Shown here piece by piece: positions 25,072 to 34,347 of a stretch of 64,000 bases of DNA. Position 1 is the first letter of the stretch; every line of letters begins with the position of its first letter. This stretch comes from Dyella acidiphila (GTDB taxonomy: Bacteria > Pseudomonadota > Gammaproteobacteria > Xanthomonadales > Rhodanobacteraceae). A model generated the notes under the pieces. The model saw nothing but the letters and a program-made list of their open reading frames with translations. It ran no database searches and was not told the DNA's origin. The stretch covers positions 124,001 through 188,000 of the forward strand of contig NZ_JACZZA010000008.1 in assembly GCF_014863405.1 (NCBI RefSeq), written 5' to 3'. The position numbers and the translations under genes were made by a program.

Positions 25072-27411
25072 ATGAACCGCTCCCGCCTGCTTTGTGCCTG
25101 CCTTGCCGCCCTGATGATCACACCGTTGGGAGCGCTCGCCGCAGCCCAGGGTGGCGGGCAGCATGCGTCAGAAGTCGATCCTCGCATAGGTACGGGCGGG
25201 GATGGACACCTGTTCCCGGGCGCCACGGTGCCGTTCGGCATGATCCAGCTGTCGCCCGACACCGCCATGCCGGATTTCAAGCACGCCTATAAATGGGCGG
25301 CCGGCTATCAGTACGGCGATCCCACCATCATGGGCTTTTCGCACACGCATTTTTCCGGTTCCGGCCATTCGGACCTGGGCGATGTGCTGGTGATGCCGAT
25401 CGCCGGCGACGACGTCAAGCTCGATCCGGGCGATGAAAAAGTGCCGGGCAGCGGCTACCGCTCGCGCTTCGACCATGCCACCGAGCAGGAACAGCCCGGC
25501 TATTACGCGGTGACCCTGGCCGACTACGGCATCCGCGCCGAGCTGACCGCCAACCAGCGCGTAGGCTGGCATCGCTACACCTTCCCCGCCGGCAAGCCGG
25601 CGCACCTGCTGCTGGACCTGCGCCCGAGCATCTACGACTACGCCGGCAAGGTGCTGTGGTCGAACCTGCAGGTGCGTGCGGACGGCACCGTCACCGGCTG
25701 CCGCACCACCCGCGGCTGGGCGCCGGGCCGCCAGCTGTGCTTCGCCATGCGCTTCAACCAGCCGATGAGCTCGCGCGAGCTGTACAACCGCGAGACCGAC
25801 GTGCTCTACAAGGGCTTCAAGGGCCCGGGCTACCAGCCGGCGGACAGCAATGCGCAGAACGGCCGCGCGGTGGTCGGCGTGTTCGATTTCGGCGACCTGA
25901 AACAGCCGCTGCTGGTGAAGGTGGCGGTGTCTTCGGTCAGCGAAGCCAATGCGATCGCCAACCTCGATCACGATGGCGAAGGCTGGAATTTCGATGCGCA
26001 GCGCAGCGCCGCCCTTGCCGCATGGAACAAGGCGCTGGCGCCGATCGATGTGGATGGCACCCCAGTGCAGCGCACGCAGTTCTATACCGCGCTCTATCAC
26101 GCGCTGATCGCACCCAGCCTCAGCATGGACGTGAACGGCGAATTCCGCGGCCCGGATTACCAGGTGCATCATGCCGACGGCTTCAATTTCTATTCGAGCT
26201 GGTCGATGTGGGACGTGTACCGCGCGCAGCAGCCGCTGATCATCCTGATGCATCCGGACCGCACGGTGGATTTCATCCGCTCGATGGTGGCCGCGCAGCA
26301 GGCCAGCCCGTTCGGCATGCTGCCGGTGTGGGCCTACCAGGGCCTGGAAACCTGGTGCATGACCGGCTATCACGCCGTGGCCATCATTGCCGACGCCTAT
26401 GTCAAAGGCATTCGCGGCTTCGACGCGGACAAGGCGATGAAGGCGATGGTGTCCACCGCCACCTACGGCAACTACGGTGACCTGGCCGACTACATGAAGC
26501 TCGGCTACGTGCCGATCGACAAGGAAGTGGAAGGCGGCTCCAAGACCCAGGAATACGCCTACGACGACTGGGCCATCGCGCAGATGGCCAAGGCGATGGG
26601 CAAGAACGACATCTACGCCACCTTCGAAAAGCGCTCCACCAACTGGCGCAATGTGTGGGATCCGAAAACCGGCTTCATGCGCGCGCGCCTGACCAACGGC
26701 CAGTTCCGCGAGCCCTTCGATCCGACCAGTGCCGGCTACGGCGACGACTACACCGAAGCCAACGCCTGGCAGTACTCCTGGTACGTGCCGCAGGACGTGG
26801 CCGGCCTGATCACCGCGATGGGCGGCGACCAGGCGTTCGATACCAAGCTCGACCAGATGTTCGATGCCAAGGTCGATCCGGCCATCTTCAAGAACGTGGA
26901 AGACATCACCGGCCTGATCGGCTGGTATGCGCACGGCAACGAACCCAGCCACCACATCGCCTACCTCTACGACTACGCCGGCGAGCCGTGGAAAACGCAG
27001 CAGCGCCTGAAGCAGATCATGGACAACGAATACGGCCCGGGCCCGGCCGGCCTGATCGGCAATGATGACCTGGGCCAGATGTCGGCCTGGTACATCTTTA
27101 CCGCGATGGGCTTTTATCCGGTGACGCCGGCCAGCGACGAATACGCCATCGGCCGCCCGTTCGTGCCGCGTACGGCGATCCACCTGGCCAATGGGCACAC
27201 CTTCACCGTCAGCGCCTCGCCGATGGATGCGGCGCATCCGTATGTCGGCGCGGTCACGCTCAACGGCAAGCCGCTGGACCGCGTTTACCTGCGCCATGCC
27301 GACATCATGGCCGGCGGCGAACTGCACTTCACCATGCAGGCGGAGCCGAACAAGAACTGGGGTACCGCCATTTCGGCACGGCCCACGGCCATGAGCAGCT
27401 ATTCCCGCTAA
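25072..27411 (+). CDS. Exported GH92 alpha-mannosidase
   Basis: The 779-aa enzyme has a signal peptide (MNRSRLLCACLAALMITPLG, cleaved near ALA-AAQ). GH92 motifs run in order: GTGGDGHLFPGATVPFGMIQ, MGFSHTHFSGSGHSDLGD, FYSSWSMWDVYRAQQPL, GNEPSHHIAYLYDYAGEPW and GNDDLGQMSAWYIFTAMGF. GH92 enzymes are calcium-dependent exo-alpha-mannosidases acting on N-glycans, yeast mannan or mannosylated glycans. It would release mannose in the periplasm or outside the cell for the divergent uptake operon. ATG 25072 was chosen over upstream in-frame codons because it opens the signal peptide and follows the operator region. Confidence 0.93.
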   Translation: MNRSRLLCACLAALMITPLGALAAAQGGGQHASEVDPRIGTGGDGHLFPGATVPFGMIQLSPDTAMPDFKHAYKWAAGYQYGDPTIMGFSHTHFSGSGHSDLGDVLVMPIAGDDVKLDPGDEKVPGSGYRSRFDHATEQEQPGYYAVTLADYGIRAELTANQRVGWHRYTFPAGKPAHLLLDLRPSIYDYAGKVLWSNLQVRADGTVTGCRTTRGWAPGRQLCFAMRFNQPMSSRELYNRETDVLYKGFKGPGYQPADSNAQNGRAVVGVFDFGDLKQPLLVKVAVSSVSEANAIANLDHDGEGWNFDAQRSAALAAWNKALAPIDVDGTPVQRTQFYTALYHALIAPSLSMDVNGEFRGPDYQVHHADGFNFYSSWSMWDVYRAQQPLIILMHPDRTVDFIRSMVAAQQASPFGMLPVWAYQGLETWCMTGYHAVAIIADAYVKGIRGFDADKAMKAMVSTATYGNYGDLADYMKLGYVPIDKEVEGGSKTQEYAYDDWAIAQMAKAMGKNDIYATFEKRSTNWRNVWDPKTGFMRARLTNGQFREPFDPTSAGYGDDYTEANAWQYSWYVPQDVAGLITAMGGDQAFDTKLDQMFDAKVDPAIFKNVEDITGLIGWYAHGNEPSHHIAYLYDYAGEPWKTQQRLKQIMDNEYGPGPAGLIGNDDLGQMSAWYIFTAMGFYPVTPASDEYAIGRPFVPRTAIHLANGHTFTVSASPMDAAHPYVGAVTLNGKPLDRVYLRHADIMAGGELHFTMQAEPNKNWGTAISARPTAMSSYSR

Positions 27412-27423
27412 GCCGCATGGCTT

Positions 27424-27445
27424 CCTCTCCCCTGCGGGGGAGAGG
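27424..27445. terminator. Hairpin after the GH92 gene
   Basis: CCTCTCCCC and GGGGAGAGG pair perfectly with a TGCG loop, 13 bases after the stop codon. There is no U tract, so it may be a dispersed repeat or an RNA-stabilising hairpin. The rest of the 238-base gap to the next gene shows nothing recognisable. Confidence 0.45.
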
Positions 27446-27649
27446 AGCGAGGCGAGGGACAAGCTCGTGGGAGCGGCGGAGAATACGTAGCTCGATTTAA
27501 ATTCGGCGCAGGCGCATCCCCGCCTCCGTCCCTGCGGGGCAACTGCTTGCCAAACGGGAGCAGCGCGCCGCTGTCGCACTAGTCAGCCAACGCAAACATG
27601 CGCAGAATGCATGCATCATGCCGGGATGTATGGCCATGCAGGGGCGTCG

Positions 27650-29458
27650 ATGATCCGTGGGACGGTGCGACAAGTAGCTGCCTTGCGCTGGCGCACCGGC
27701 GGTCTGCTGCTTGCCGTGCTGGTGATCGTGGCGCTGCCGTACATGATCATGCGCGGCGGCTCGCGGCAGGCGCTGGATGCCGGCGAGCTGGTCACGCGCG
27801 CGGCCGAAGTGCAGGCGCTGGTCTACCGCATCGCCGACCAGACCTACGACAGCGAAGCCGCCATCCAGCACCTGCTGGCGGATGACCCGTACGCGCGCGG
27901 CGAAGAAACCGTGCAGAACGCCGAGCGGCTGGTGCCCAACCTGCTCGATCAATTGCATCGCCTGGTCGCCGACAACGCCGAGCAGGAACACTTGGTCGAG
28001 CAGCTGAGCGCAGTGGAAAACGGCCGCCTGGCGCTGCTGCACCAGGCCCTGCAGCGCTACAAGCACAACGACGCGATCGGTGCCGGACAGGCGCTGCGCG
28101 ATGCCGGCAATCTGTTCCGTATCGACGACATCGCCAGCCGCCTGGTCGGCAGCGCCGAGCTGCAATTGCAGCATCGCCGCGAGGCGGCACAGCAACTGTC
28201 GCGGGACAGCAGCACCGCGCTGGCGCTGACCGCCATTGCGCAGCTGGTGATGCTGACCATCGTGGTGGTGGTGTCCGAACGGCAGATCGGCAAGCGCCTG
28301 CGTGCCGAGATCGGCGAACGCCAGGCCGTGCAACGTTCGCAGATGATCCTGCAGGCGGTGCGCGAACCGATCGCGCTGCTCGACAACAGCCTGCGCACGC
28401 TGCTGGTGAATGCGGCCTTCAGCGAACTGTATGGCGTTTCCGAGGACAGCCGCGCCGAATACCTGGACGACATCGGCCAGGGCGCCTGGGCCGACGAAGT
28501 GCTGCAGCAGCGCCTGCGCGACGTCTTGCTGCGCGACCGCGAGCTGTGGGACTACGAACTTACGCAGCGCACCATCGACGGTGTCGAACGCCACGTGGTG
28601 ATCAATGCACGGCGCCTGCAACAGCAGGACAGCGAGAATCCTGTGCTGCTGCTGACGGTGAGCGACGTCACCGCGCGGGCCCTGGTCGAGCAGCAGGTAA
28701 AGGAGCTCAATCACCAGCTGGAGGGCAAGGTGGTGCAGATCTCCGACGTCAACCGCGAACTGGAGGCTTTCAGTTATTCCGTGTCGCATGACCTGCGCGC
28801 GCCGTTGCGGCACATCACGGCGTTCGCGCAAAAGCTGGAGCTGCACCTGGGCGATGACGTGGATGTCACCACCCACCATTACCTGGGCGTGATCCGCGAC
28901 GCCTCGCAGCGCATGGCGCAGCTGATCGATGATCTGCTGGTGTTCTCGCGGCTCGGACGCGGCGCCTTGCGGCTGCAGGCGGTGGACATGCAGTCGCTGG
29001 TGGATGAGGCACGCATGCTGGCCGAATCCGAAGTGCCGGACCGCCACATCGAATGGCAGGTCGACCCCATGCCGGTCGTGGTGGGCGACGAGAACATGCT
29101 GCGCACGGTGTGGCAGAACCTGATCGGCAATGCCGTCAAATACACCGGCCAGACGCGCACGGCGTATATCCGGGTCAGCGTGGAGCACGGCGAATCCGGC
29201 GATTTCGAATTCACCGTGTCCGACAATGGCGCCGGCTTCGACATGCGCTACGTCGACAAATTGTTCGGCGTATTCCAGCGCCTGCACAAGGCCAGCGAAT
29301 TTCCGGGCAACGGCATCGGGCTGGCGAATGTGCAGCGCATCGTGTCGCGGCATGGCGGCCGGGTCTGGGCCGAAGGCGAGCCGGGGCAGGGCGCGCAATT
29401 TCACTTCACGCTGTCGGCGGTGGAACCGCCGGTGGCCAATGAATGGGTCTCGCCATGA
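27650..29458 (+). CDS. Membrane histidine kinase with PAS domain
   Basis: The protein is 602 aa from ATG 27650, which follows AGGGG. Membrane segments at about 13-33 and 188-208 flank a periplasmic helical sensor domain of CHASE3-like length. A PAS domain follows (AVREPIALLDNSLRTLLVNA). The HisKA box is FSYSVSHDLRAPLRHI with the phosphorylated histidine near residue 381. The ATPase domain has WQNLIGNAVKYT, SDNGAGFDMRYVDKLFGVFQ and GNGIGLANVQRIV. The VSHDLRAPLR box and next-door single-domain receiver are typical of the phytochrome-like kinase/Rcp1 type, but no chromophore domain is present. The signal is unknown. Confidence 0.9.
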   Translation: MIRGTVRQVAALRWRTGGLLLAVLVIVALPYMIMRGGSRQALDAGELVTRAAEVQALVYRIADQTYDSEAAIQHLLADDPYARGEETVQNAERLVPNLLDQLHRLVADNAEQEHLVEQLSAVENGRLALLHQALQRYKHNDAIGAGQALRDAGNLFRIDDIASRLVGSAELQLQHRREAAQQLSRDSSTALALTAIAQLVMLTIVVVVSERQIGKRLRAEIGERQAVQRSQMILQAVREPIALLDNSLRTLLVNAAFSELYGVSEDSRAEYLDDIGQGAWADEVLQQRLRDVLLRDRELWDYELTQRTIDGVERHVVINARRLQQQDSENPVLLLTVSDVTARALVEQQVKELNHQLEGKVVQISDVNRELEAFSYSVSHDLRAPLRHITAFAQKLELHLGDDVDVTTHHYLGVIRDASQRMAQLIDDLLVFSRLGRGALRLQAVDMQSLVDEARMLAESEVPDRHIEWQVDPMPVVVGDENMLRTVWQNLIGNAVKYTGQTRTAYIRVSVEHGESGDFEFTVSDNGAGFDMRYVDKLFGVFQRLHKASEFPGNGIGLANVQRIVSRHGGRVWAEGEPGQGAQFHFTLSAVEPPVANEWVSP

Positions 29459-29901
29459 AGCATGGACCGCTGCGCACCATCCTGCTGGTGGAAGACAGCC
29501 CCGTCGACGCCGAAATGACCGTGGACGCCCTGCGCCAGGCCAACCTCGCCAACCCCGTCGCGCACGTGGAGGACGGGGAAGAGTGCATGGACTGGCTGTA
29601 TGCCCGCGGCGCGTTCGCCGGCCGCCCCGTCGCCGACCCGGCGGTGGTGCTGCTGGATATCAAAATGCCGCGCATGACCGGCCTGGACGTGCTGCGCCAG
29701 ATGCGTGCGGACGAGCGCTTCCGGCGTACGCCGGTGGTGATTTTGTCGTCGTCGCGTGAAGAAAGCGATCTGGCCCGCAGCTGGGACCTGGGTGTGAATG
29801 CCTATGTGATCAAGCCGGTGGACGTGGCGCAGTTTTTCCGGGCAGTGCAGACCCTGGGCCAGTTCTGGGGCGTGCTGAACCAGGCGCCGGAGACGGAATG
29901 A
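29455..29901 (+). CDS. Single-domain CheY/Rcp1-like response regulator
   Basis: The 148-aa protein is a receiver domain only. The acidic pair is in LLVEDSPVDAE, the phosphoacceptor is Asp68 (VVLLDIKMPRMTGLD), the Ser is in VVILSSSREESD and the Lys in YVIKPVD. It has no output domain, so it probably acts by protein contact or as a phosphate shuttle. The start overlaps the kinase stop (ATGA), which makes the kinase its probable partner; it may pass phosphate to the hybrid kinase encoded next. Confidence 0.92.
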   Translation: MKHGPLRTILLVEDSPVDAEMTVDALRQANLANPVAHVEDGEECMDWLYARGAFAGRPVADPAVVLLDIKMPRMTGLDVLRQMRADERFRRTPVVILSSSREESDLARSWDLGVNAYVIKPVDVAQFFRAVQTLGQFWGVLNQAPETE

Positions 29902-30008
29902 CGCCTCCGGCGCGCCGCCCGCATGCCGCTTTTTTGCAGTAGTGCGCAACGCATGCCGTTAGCGATCCGTTGAAATATGATGAACGGATTGACCAAGCAG
30001 GCTCAGGG

Positions 30009-31571
30009 ATGCCGGACAAGTCAAACCATCAACGTGCGCTGCCGCGGATCCGCGTGCTGCAGGTGGAGGACAGCCCGCTCGACGCCGAGCTGATCCTTAC
30101 CGAGCTGCAGGCGGACGGTATCGACTACGAAGTGCGGCTGGTCGACGACGAGCCGGCCTTCATCGATACGCTGCAGGGATTCCAGCCGCATATCGTGCTG
30201 TCGGACCTGAGCATGCCGGGCTTCTCCGGTCAGCGTGCGCTGGAATTGCTGCTGGCGCACAGTCCGGAGACGCCGTTCATCTATGTATCGGCCACGCTCG
30301 GCGAAGAAGCGGCCATCGCCGCGCTGCGCGAAGGCGCCACCGACTACATCCTGAAACAGAATCCCGCGCGCCTGGCCAGCGCGGTGCGCCGCGCCCTGCG
30401 CGAAGCCGAGGAACAGCGCGCCCGCGCGCATGCCGAAGCCGAGCTGATCCGGGTGCAGCGTTTTGAAAGCCTGGCCATGCTGGCCGGCGGCCTCAGCCAC
30501 GATCTGCGCAACCTGCTGCAGCCATTGCTGCTGGCCGGCGACAGCCTGCTCGATTACCAGGAGGATCCGCGCCTGGCCCGCCTCGGTGCGCTGGTGCGCG
30601 ACTGCGGGCGGCGCGGGCTGGAGATGGTGCAATCGATGCTGTCGTTTGCCCGTGGTGCGCGGCGCGCCGAGCAGGTGAAAGCGCGGGCCGTGCTCGATGC
30701 GCTGTCCCTGCTGCTGCAAGGCAGCGTGCCGCGCGGGGTGCAGCTGGATATCGAATTGAACGATGCCGAGCTGAGCTTCGAAGGCAATCACACCGAACTG
30801 CAGCAGTGCCTGCTCAACCTCTGCCTCAACGCGATCCAGGCGATGCCTGGCGGCGGCATTTTGCGCGTGGTAGCGAGCAAGGCAAAGCTGGATACCTCAT
30901 TCCTGCTCGAACAGGAAGAAGCGCAGCCGGGCGACTACGTGCGCCTGTCCGTGGCCGATACCGGCCAGGGCATGAGCGAAGAAGTGCGTGGGCGTTTGTT
31001 CGAGCCCTTCTTCACCACCAAGGACGGCGGCACCGGACTGGGCCTGTTGTCGTGCCGGCGCATTGTCTACAGCCACGGCGGCGTGATGCGGGTGGATAGC
31101 CTGCTGGGCGAAGGCACCTGTTTCGACCTGTATATCCCGGTGACGCGCGCCGTCGCCGAAACGACGGAACTGGTGGACGGCGATGGCTCCCTGCACGGCA
31201 ATGCCGAGCACGTGCTGCTGGTGGTGGAAGAGGCCGGCCAGCTCACCCTGCTCACCGACACGCTCGATACCTGGGGCTATGAAGTGCACGCCAGCCAGAG
31301 CGGTACCGCGGCCCTGCAATGGATCGAAGCCTGTGGCCTGCCGGATCTGGTGGTAATGGACGCCGACATGAGCCTGTTCACCAGCGAGCGTACGCTGGCC
31401 GCGCTGAGCGAGTCGGGTTACCGCAAGGGCGTGCTGGTGCTGTGCCGTGCGGACGATCCGCCCGATTCGGCGATCTTCCAGGTCCCCGGCAAGTTGCTGC
31501 GCCTGAACAAGCCGGTGAACACACGGACCTTGCTGCAGGCGGTACGCGCCACGCTGCAAAAGAGCGCCTGA
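30009..31571 (+). CDS. Hybrid receiver-histidine kinase-receiver
   Basis: The protein has 520 aa and no membrane segment. The N-terminal receiver has Asp66 (HIVLSDLSMPGFSG) and VEDSPLDAE as acidic site. The kinase core carries LAGGLSHDLRNLLQPLL with His164, CLNAIQAMPGGG (N box) and GTGLGLLSCRRIV (G2). The C-terminal receiver keeps the Asp (VVMDADMS) and the Lys (LNKPVN), but its acidic pair is Glu-Glu and the Thr/Ser switch position is Cys, so it may not be a normal receiver. It lies about 110 bases after the single-domain regulator and probably completes one phosphorelay with it and the kinase upstream. The start follows AGGG at 30003-30008. Confidence 0.88.
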   Translation: MPDKSNHQRALPRIRVLQVEDSPLDAELILTELQADGIDYEVRLVDDEPAFIDTLQGFQPHIVLSDLSMPGFSGQRALELLLAHSPETPFIYVSATLGEEAAIAALREGATDYILKQNPARLASAVRRALREAEEQRARAHAEAELIRVQRFESLAMLAGGLSHDLRNLLQPLLLAGDSLLDYQEDPRLARLGALVRDCGRRGLEMVQSMLSFARGARRAEQVKARAVLDALSLLLQGSVPRGVQLDIELNDAELSFEGNHTELQQCLLNLCLNAIQAMPGGGILRVVASKAKLDTSFLLEQEEAQPGDYVRLSVADTGQGMSEEVRGRLFEPFFTTKDGGTGLGLLSCRRIVYSHGGVMRVDSLLGEGTCFDLYIPVTRAVAETTELVDGDGSLHGNAEHVLLVVEEAGQLTLLTDTLDTWGYEVHASQSGTAALQWIEACGLPDLVVMDADMSLFTSERTLAALSESGYRKGVLVLCRADDPPDSAIFQVPGKLLRLNKPVNTRTLLQAVRATLQKSA

Positions 31572-31577
31572 CTACTT

Positions 31578-31669
31578 ACGTAGGTTGGGTTAGCGCAGCG
31601 TAACCCAACGCAATGATCGAAACCGCGTTGGGCCAGCCCTGCATCCAGCCCGGGCTAACCCACTGACGC
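31578..31669. repeat. Composite palindromic extragenic repeat, copy 4
   Basis: ACGTAGGTTGGGTTAGCGC pairs with the GCGTAACCCAACG half (31578-31610); a second arm, CGTTGGGCCAGCC with GGGCTAACCCA (31625-31662), follows. It lies between the converging ends of the hybrid kinase and pilR genes. Confidence 0.8.
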
Positions 31670-31682
31670 CAACAAGCCCGCA

Positions 31683-33125
31683 TCAATCGATGCCGAGCTT
31701 CTTCAGCTTGTAGCGCAGCGCGCGGAAGGTGATGCCCAGCTTTCTCGCCGCCGCCGTCTTGTTGTAGCGCGACTCTTCCAGCGCCTTCATGATCGCGGTG
31801 CGCTCGAGATTGCTGATGTAGTCGTCCAGGCCCAGTTCGCTGGACGGCGTCTGCACCGGCGGCGCGGAGGACATCGGTGCATGCGCCGGATGCGCGAAAC
31901 CCGGCGCGGGGTGATGGGCCTGTGCCGGTGCCGGCGCTTCCGCGCCGTGGCGCGGCGGGCGCTGCGGCAGCATCAGGTCGCTGGCGTCGATGCGGTCGCC
32001 GTCGCACATCGCTACGGCGCGCTCGAGGATGTTTTCCAGCTCGCGCACATTGCCGGGAAAGTCGTAGTCCTCCAGCGCCTGGCGTGCTTCAGGCAGCAGC
32101 CGTGCCGGGGTGTCGCTGCGGCTCTTGGTGGCGAGCTGGCGCAACACGAAATCGGCCAGCAGCGGCACATCGCCCCGGCGCTCGCGCAGCGGCGGCACGC
32201 GCAGCTCGATCACGTTGATGCGGTAGAACAAGTCCTGGCGGAATTGGGCCTGATCGACCAGGGCGGCGAGGTTCTTGTGGGTGGCCGAGAGAATGCGTAC
32301 GTCGACCGCGATTTCCTCGCGCGCACCGATCGGGCGTACGGCTTTTTCCTGGATCGCGCGCAGCAGTTTCACCTGCATGTGCAGCGGCAGCTCGGCCACT
32401 TCGTCCAGGAACAGCGTGCCGCCATGCGCGGCCTGGAACAGCCCTTCCTTGTCGGCCACGGCGCCGGTGAAGCTGCCTTTGCGATGGCCGAAGAATTCGC
32501 TTTCCATCAATTCGGAGGGAATCGCGCCGCAGTTGACCGGCACGAACGGGCCGCTGGCGCGCGGACCCTGCTCGTGGATCAGCCGCGCCACCAGTTCCTT
32601 GCCCACGCCTGACTCACCGGCGATATACACCGGCGCCTGATTGCGCGCGAGCTTGCCGATGGTGCTGCGCACCTGCTGCATCACGGTGGAGTCGCCGATC
32701 AGGCGATCGCCGGAGGCGGTGGTGGTGCTGGCGGGGGTGGCGCCGCTGCGCTTTTCCTCGGCCAGCTTCAGCGCCGTGCGCACCAGCCGGCGCAGCATCT
32801 GGATGTCGACCGGCTTGGACACGAAGTCGAAGGCGCCGGCCTTCAGCGCCGTCACCGCCGCATCGACATTGCCGTAGGCGGTGATCATCGCCACCGGCGT
32901 GTCGTCGTATTCGGCAGCGATCAGCTCGATCACCTCCTGCCCGCTGCCATCCGGCAGGCGCATGTCGGTGAAGCATAGATCGTAGTGATGATCGGTCAGT
33001 GCCTGGCGCGCATCGGCCACGGTGCCGACGGCATCAACCTTCAGGTCCATGCGGCCCAGCGTGATAGTCAGCAGTTCGCGGATGTCGCGTTCGTCGTCAA
33101 TGACCAGGACGGTCTGTTGGCTCAT
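31683..33125 (-). CDS. pilR: Sigma54-dependent response regulator PilR
   Basis: The 480-aa protein has a receiver (Asp54 in CFTDMRLPDG), an AAA+ domain with GESGVGKELVARLIH (Walker A) and a GSFTGA loop in place of the usual GAFTGA, LFLDEVAELPLHMQVKLLRA (Walker B), and a Fis-type helix-turn-helix ending NKTAAARKLGITFRALRYKL. The last motif matches PilR, the activator of the type IV pilin gene, rather than NtrC. The best partner in the window is the PilS-type kinase at 48.8-50.4 kb, about 15.7 kb away on the same strand. A linker of ~60 Pro/Ala/His-rich residues precedes the HTH. Confidence 0.88.
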   Translation of the reverse strand: MSQQTVLVIDDERDIRELLTITLGRMDLKVDAVGTVADARQALTDHHYDLCFTDMRLPDGSGQEVIELIAAEYDDTPVAMITAYGNVDAAVTALKAGAFDFVSKPVDIQMLRRLVRTALKLAEEKRSGATPASTTTASGDRLIGDSTVMQQVRSTIGKLARNQAPVYIAGESGVGKELVARLIHEQGPRASGPFVPVNCGAIPSELMESEFFGHRKGSFTGAVADKEGLFQAAHGGTLFLDEVAELPLHMQVKLLRAIQEKAVRPIGAREEIAVDVRILSATHKNLAALVDQAQFRQDLFYRINVIELRVPPLRERRGDVPLLADFVLRQLATKSRSDTPARLLPEARQALEDYDFPGNVRELENILERAVAMCDGDRIDASDLMLPQRPPRHGAEAPAPAQAHHPAPGFAHPAHAPMSSAPPVQTPSSELGLDDYISNLERTAIMKALEESRYNKTAAARKLGITFRALRYKLKKLGID

Positions 33126-33262
33126 GGTCCGGGGGCGAATGTGGGTTGTTGTTCAGGATACTCGCCTACAGACAAGTCGCAAAGCATGTGTGCTCATCTA
33201 GGCGGGTGCTGGTGCGTGATGTATAGGCAGCTCCGTTATCGCGGAGTGAAAATCGCCGCCGC

Positions 33263-34318
33263 CTAATGCCCCAGGCGGCGCTCGAAAAACTGCACGATCA
33301 CCCGGTAGGCGTCCTGCGATTCAGGGATTTCCGGGTCGGAGAAGAAGGAATGCCACATGCCTTCCCAGACATGCAGTTCGGTGGGCACGCCGGCCTGGTC
33401 GAGCAATTGCTGGCTGTGCACCACCGAGCTCATCGCCATGTCGCGGGTGCCGGTGATCAGCAAGGTGGGGGGGAATTTGGCCAGCAGCGCCGGCGAGCGG
33501 CCGGGCTGCACTAGCGGATCGTCCGCACGGGCGCCATGGAAATAGGGGATATCGGCCAGGTGCAAGGGGTGCACCGGCACGCCCTGGCCATTGAGCAGCG
33601 GCGCGATATAGGCCGAATCGCCATCCAGGTCGGTCAGCGAGCCGCAGAAGGTGCCGATTGCGCCGGGCACCGGCAGCTGGTCATGGATGATGCGCGCGGT
33701 CGCCTCGGCGGTAAGCGCACCGCCGGCCGAGCAGCCGTAGATGCCGATATTGCGCGGCTTGTATTGCTTGAGCAGCGCCCGGTACACCGCTTCCACATCG
33801 TCGCTGGCGGCGGGAAAGGTACGTTCCGGACCCTGCCGGTAGTCGACGGTGATCACCTTGATGCGGCCCAGGCTGGCGATCGGAATCGATTCCACCAGCC
33901 CGCCGCTGTGCGCACCCCATAGAAAGGCGCCGCCGTGCAGATTGATCAGCACGCGCTCGCGATTGGCCGGCGCAATGCCCTGGGCCGGCAGCACCACGTC
34001 GGTGCCGACTCCGGCAATGGTCTCGTGATGGGTGGTGACCGGGTACAGCTTTTCCATGCGCGCGGCGCGATCGCTGTTCATGCGGTCGTAGAAGCTGCGG
34101 CTTTGCCCGATCGGCGCGGTGATCGGCGGCGCCTTGCTGCCGGCGGCGAGCAGTTTCGGAAAGAACGCTTTTGCCTGCGGCGAGGCGTAGGAGGAATACG
34201 GCACCGTGGCGGCTGGCGCGGTGACGCTGCCATCGGCATTCATGCCAGCGGTCTGGGCGCTGGCGGCGGTGGCGAACAGCGCAGCGGAAACCACGGCGAG
34301 GTGGCGCAGGACGGACAT
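33263..34318 (-). CDS. Exported HSL-family (family IV) esterase
   Basis: The 351-aa protein has a signal peptide (MSVLRHLAVVSAALFATAAS). It carries the family IV oxyanion motif as HGGAF (NLHGGAFLWGA) and the nucleophile elbow as GCSAGG (IGIYGCSAGGALTAE), where most family members have GDSAGG. The remaining triad candidates are Asp in TGTRDMAMS and His in WHSFFSD. It would remove acyl groups in the periplasm. As the last gene of the glycosidase operon (29 bases after GH37) it may deacylate the sugar substrate before cleavage; this is inference. Confidence 0.85.
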   Translation of the reverse strand: MSVLRHLAVVSAALFATAASAQTAGMNADGSVTAPAATVPYSSYASPQAKAFFPKLLAAGSKAPPITAPIGQSRSFYDRMNSDRAARMEKLYPVTTHHETIAGVGTDVVLPAQGIAPANRERVLINLHGGAFLWGAHSGGLVESIPIASLGRIKVITVDYRQGPERTFPAASDDVEAVYRALLKQYKPRNIGIYGCSAGGALTAEATARIIHDQLPVPGAIGTFCGSLTDLDGDSAYIAPLLNGQGVPVHPLHLADIPYFHGARADDPLVQPGRSPALLAKFPPTLLITGTRDMAMSSVVHSQQLLDQAGVPTELHVWEGMWHSFFSDPEIPESQDAYRVIVQFFERRLGH

Positions 34319-34347
34319 GAGTTTCCCCTCGATGGCGGCGATGCCGT

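Noticed and set aside
25168-27579. An 803-codon open frame opposite the GH92 gene
   Set aside because: GH92 motifs lie on the + strand throughout. The opposite frame has no start signal and no recognisable domain.
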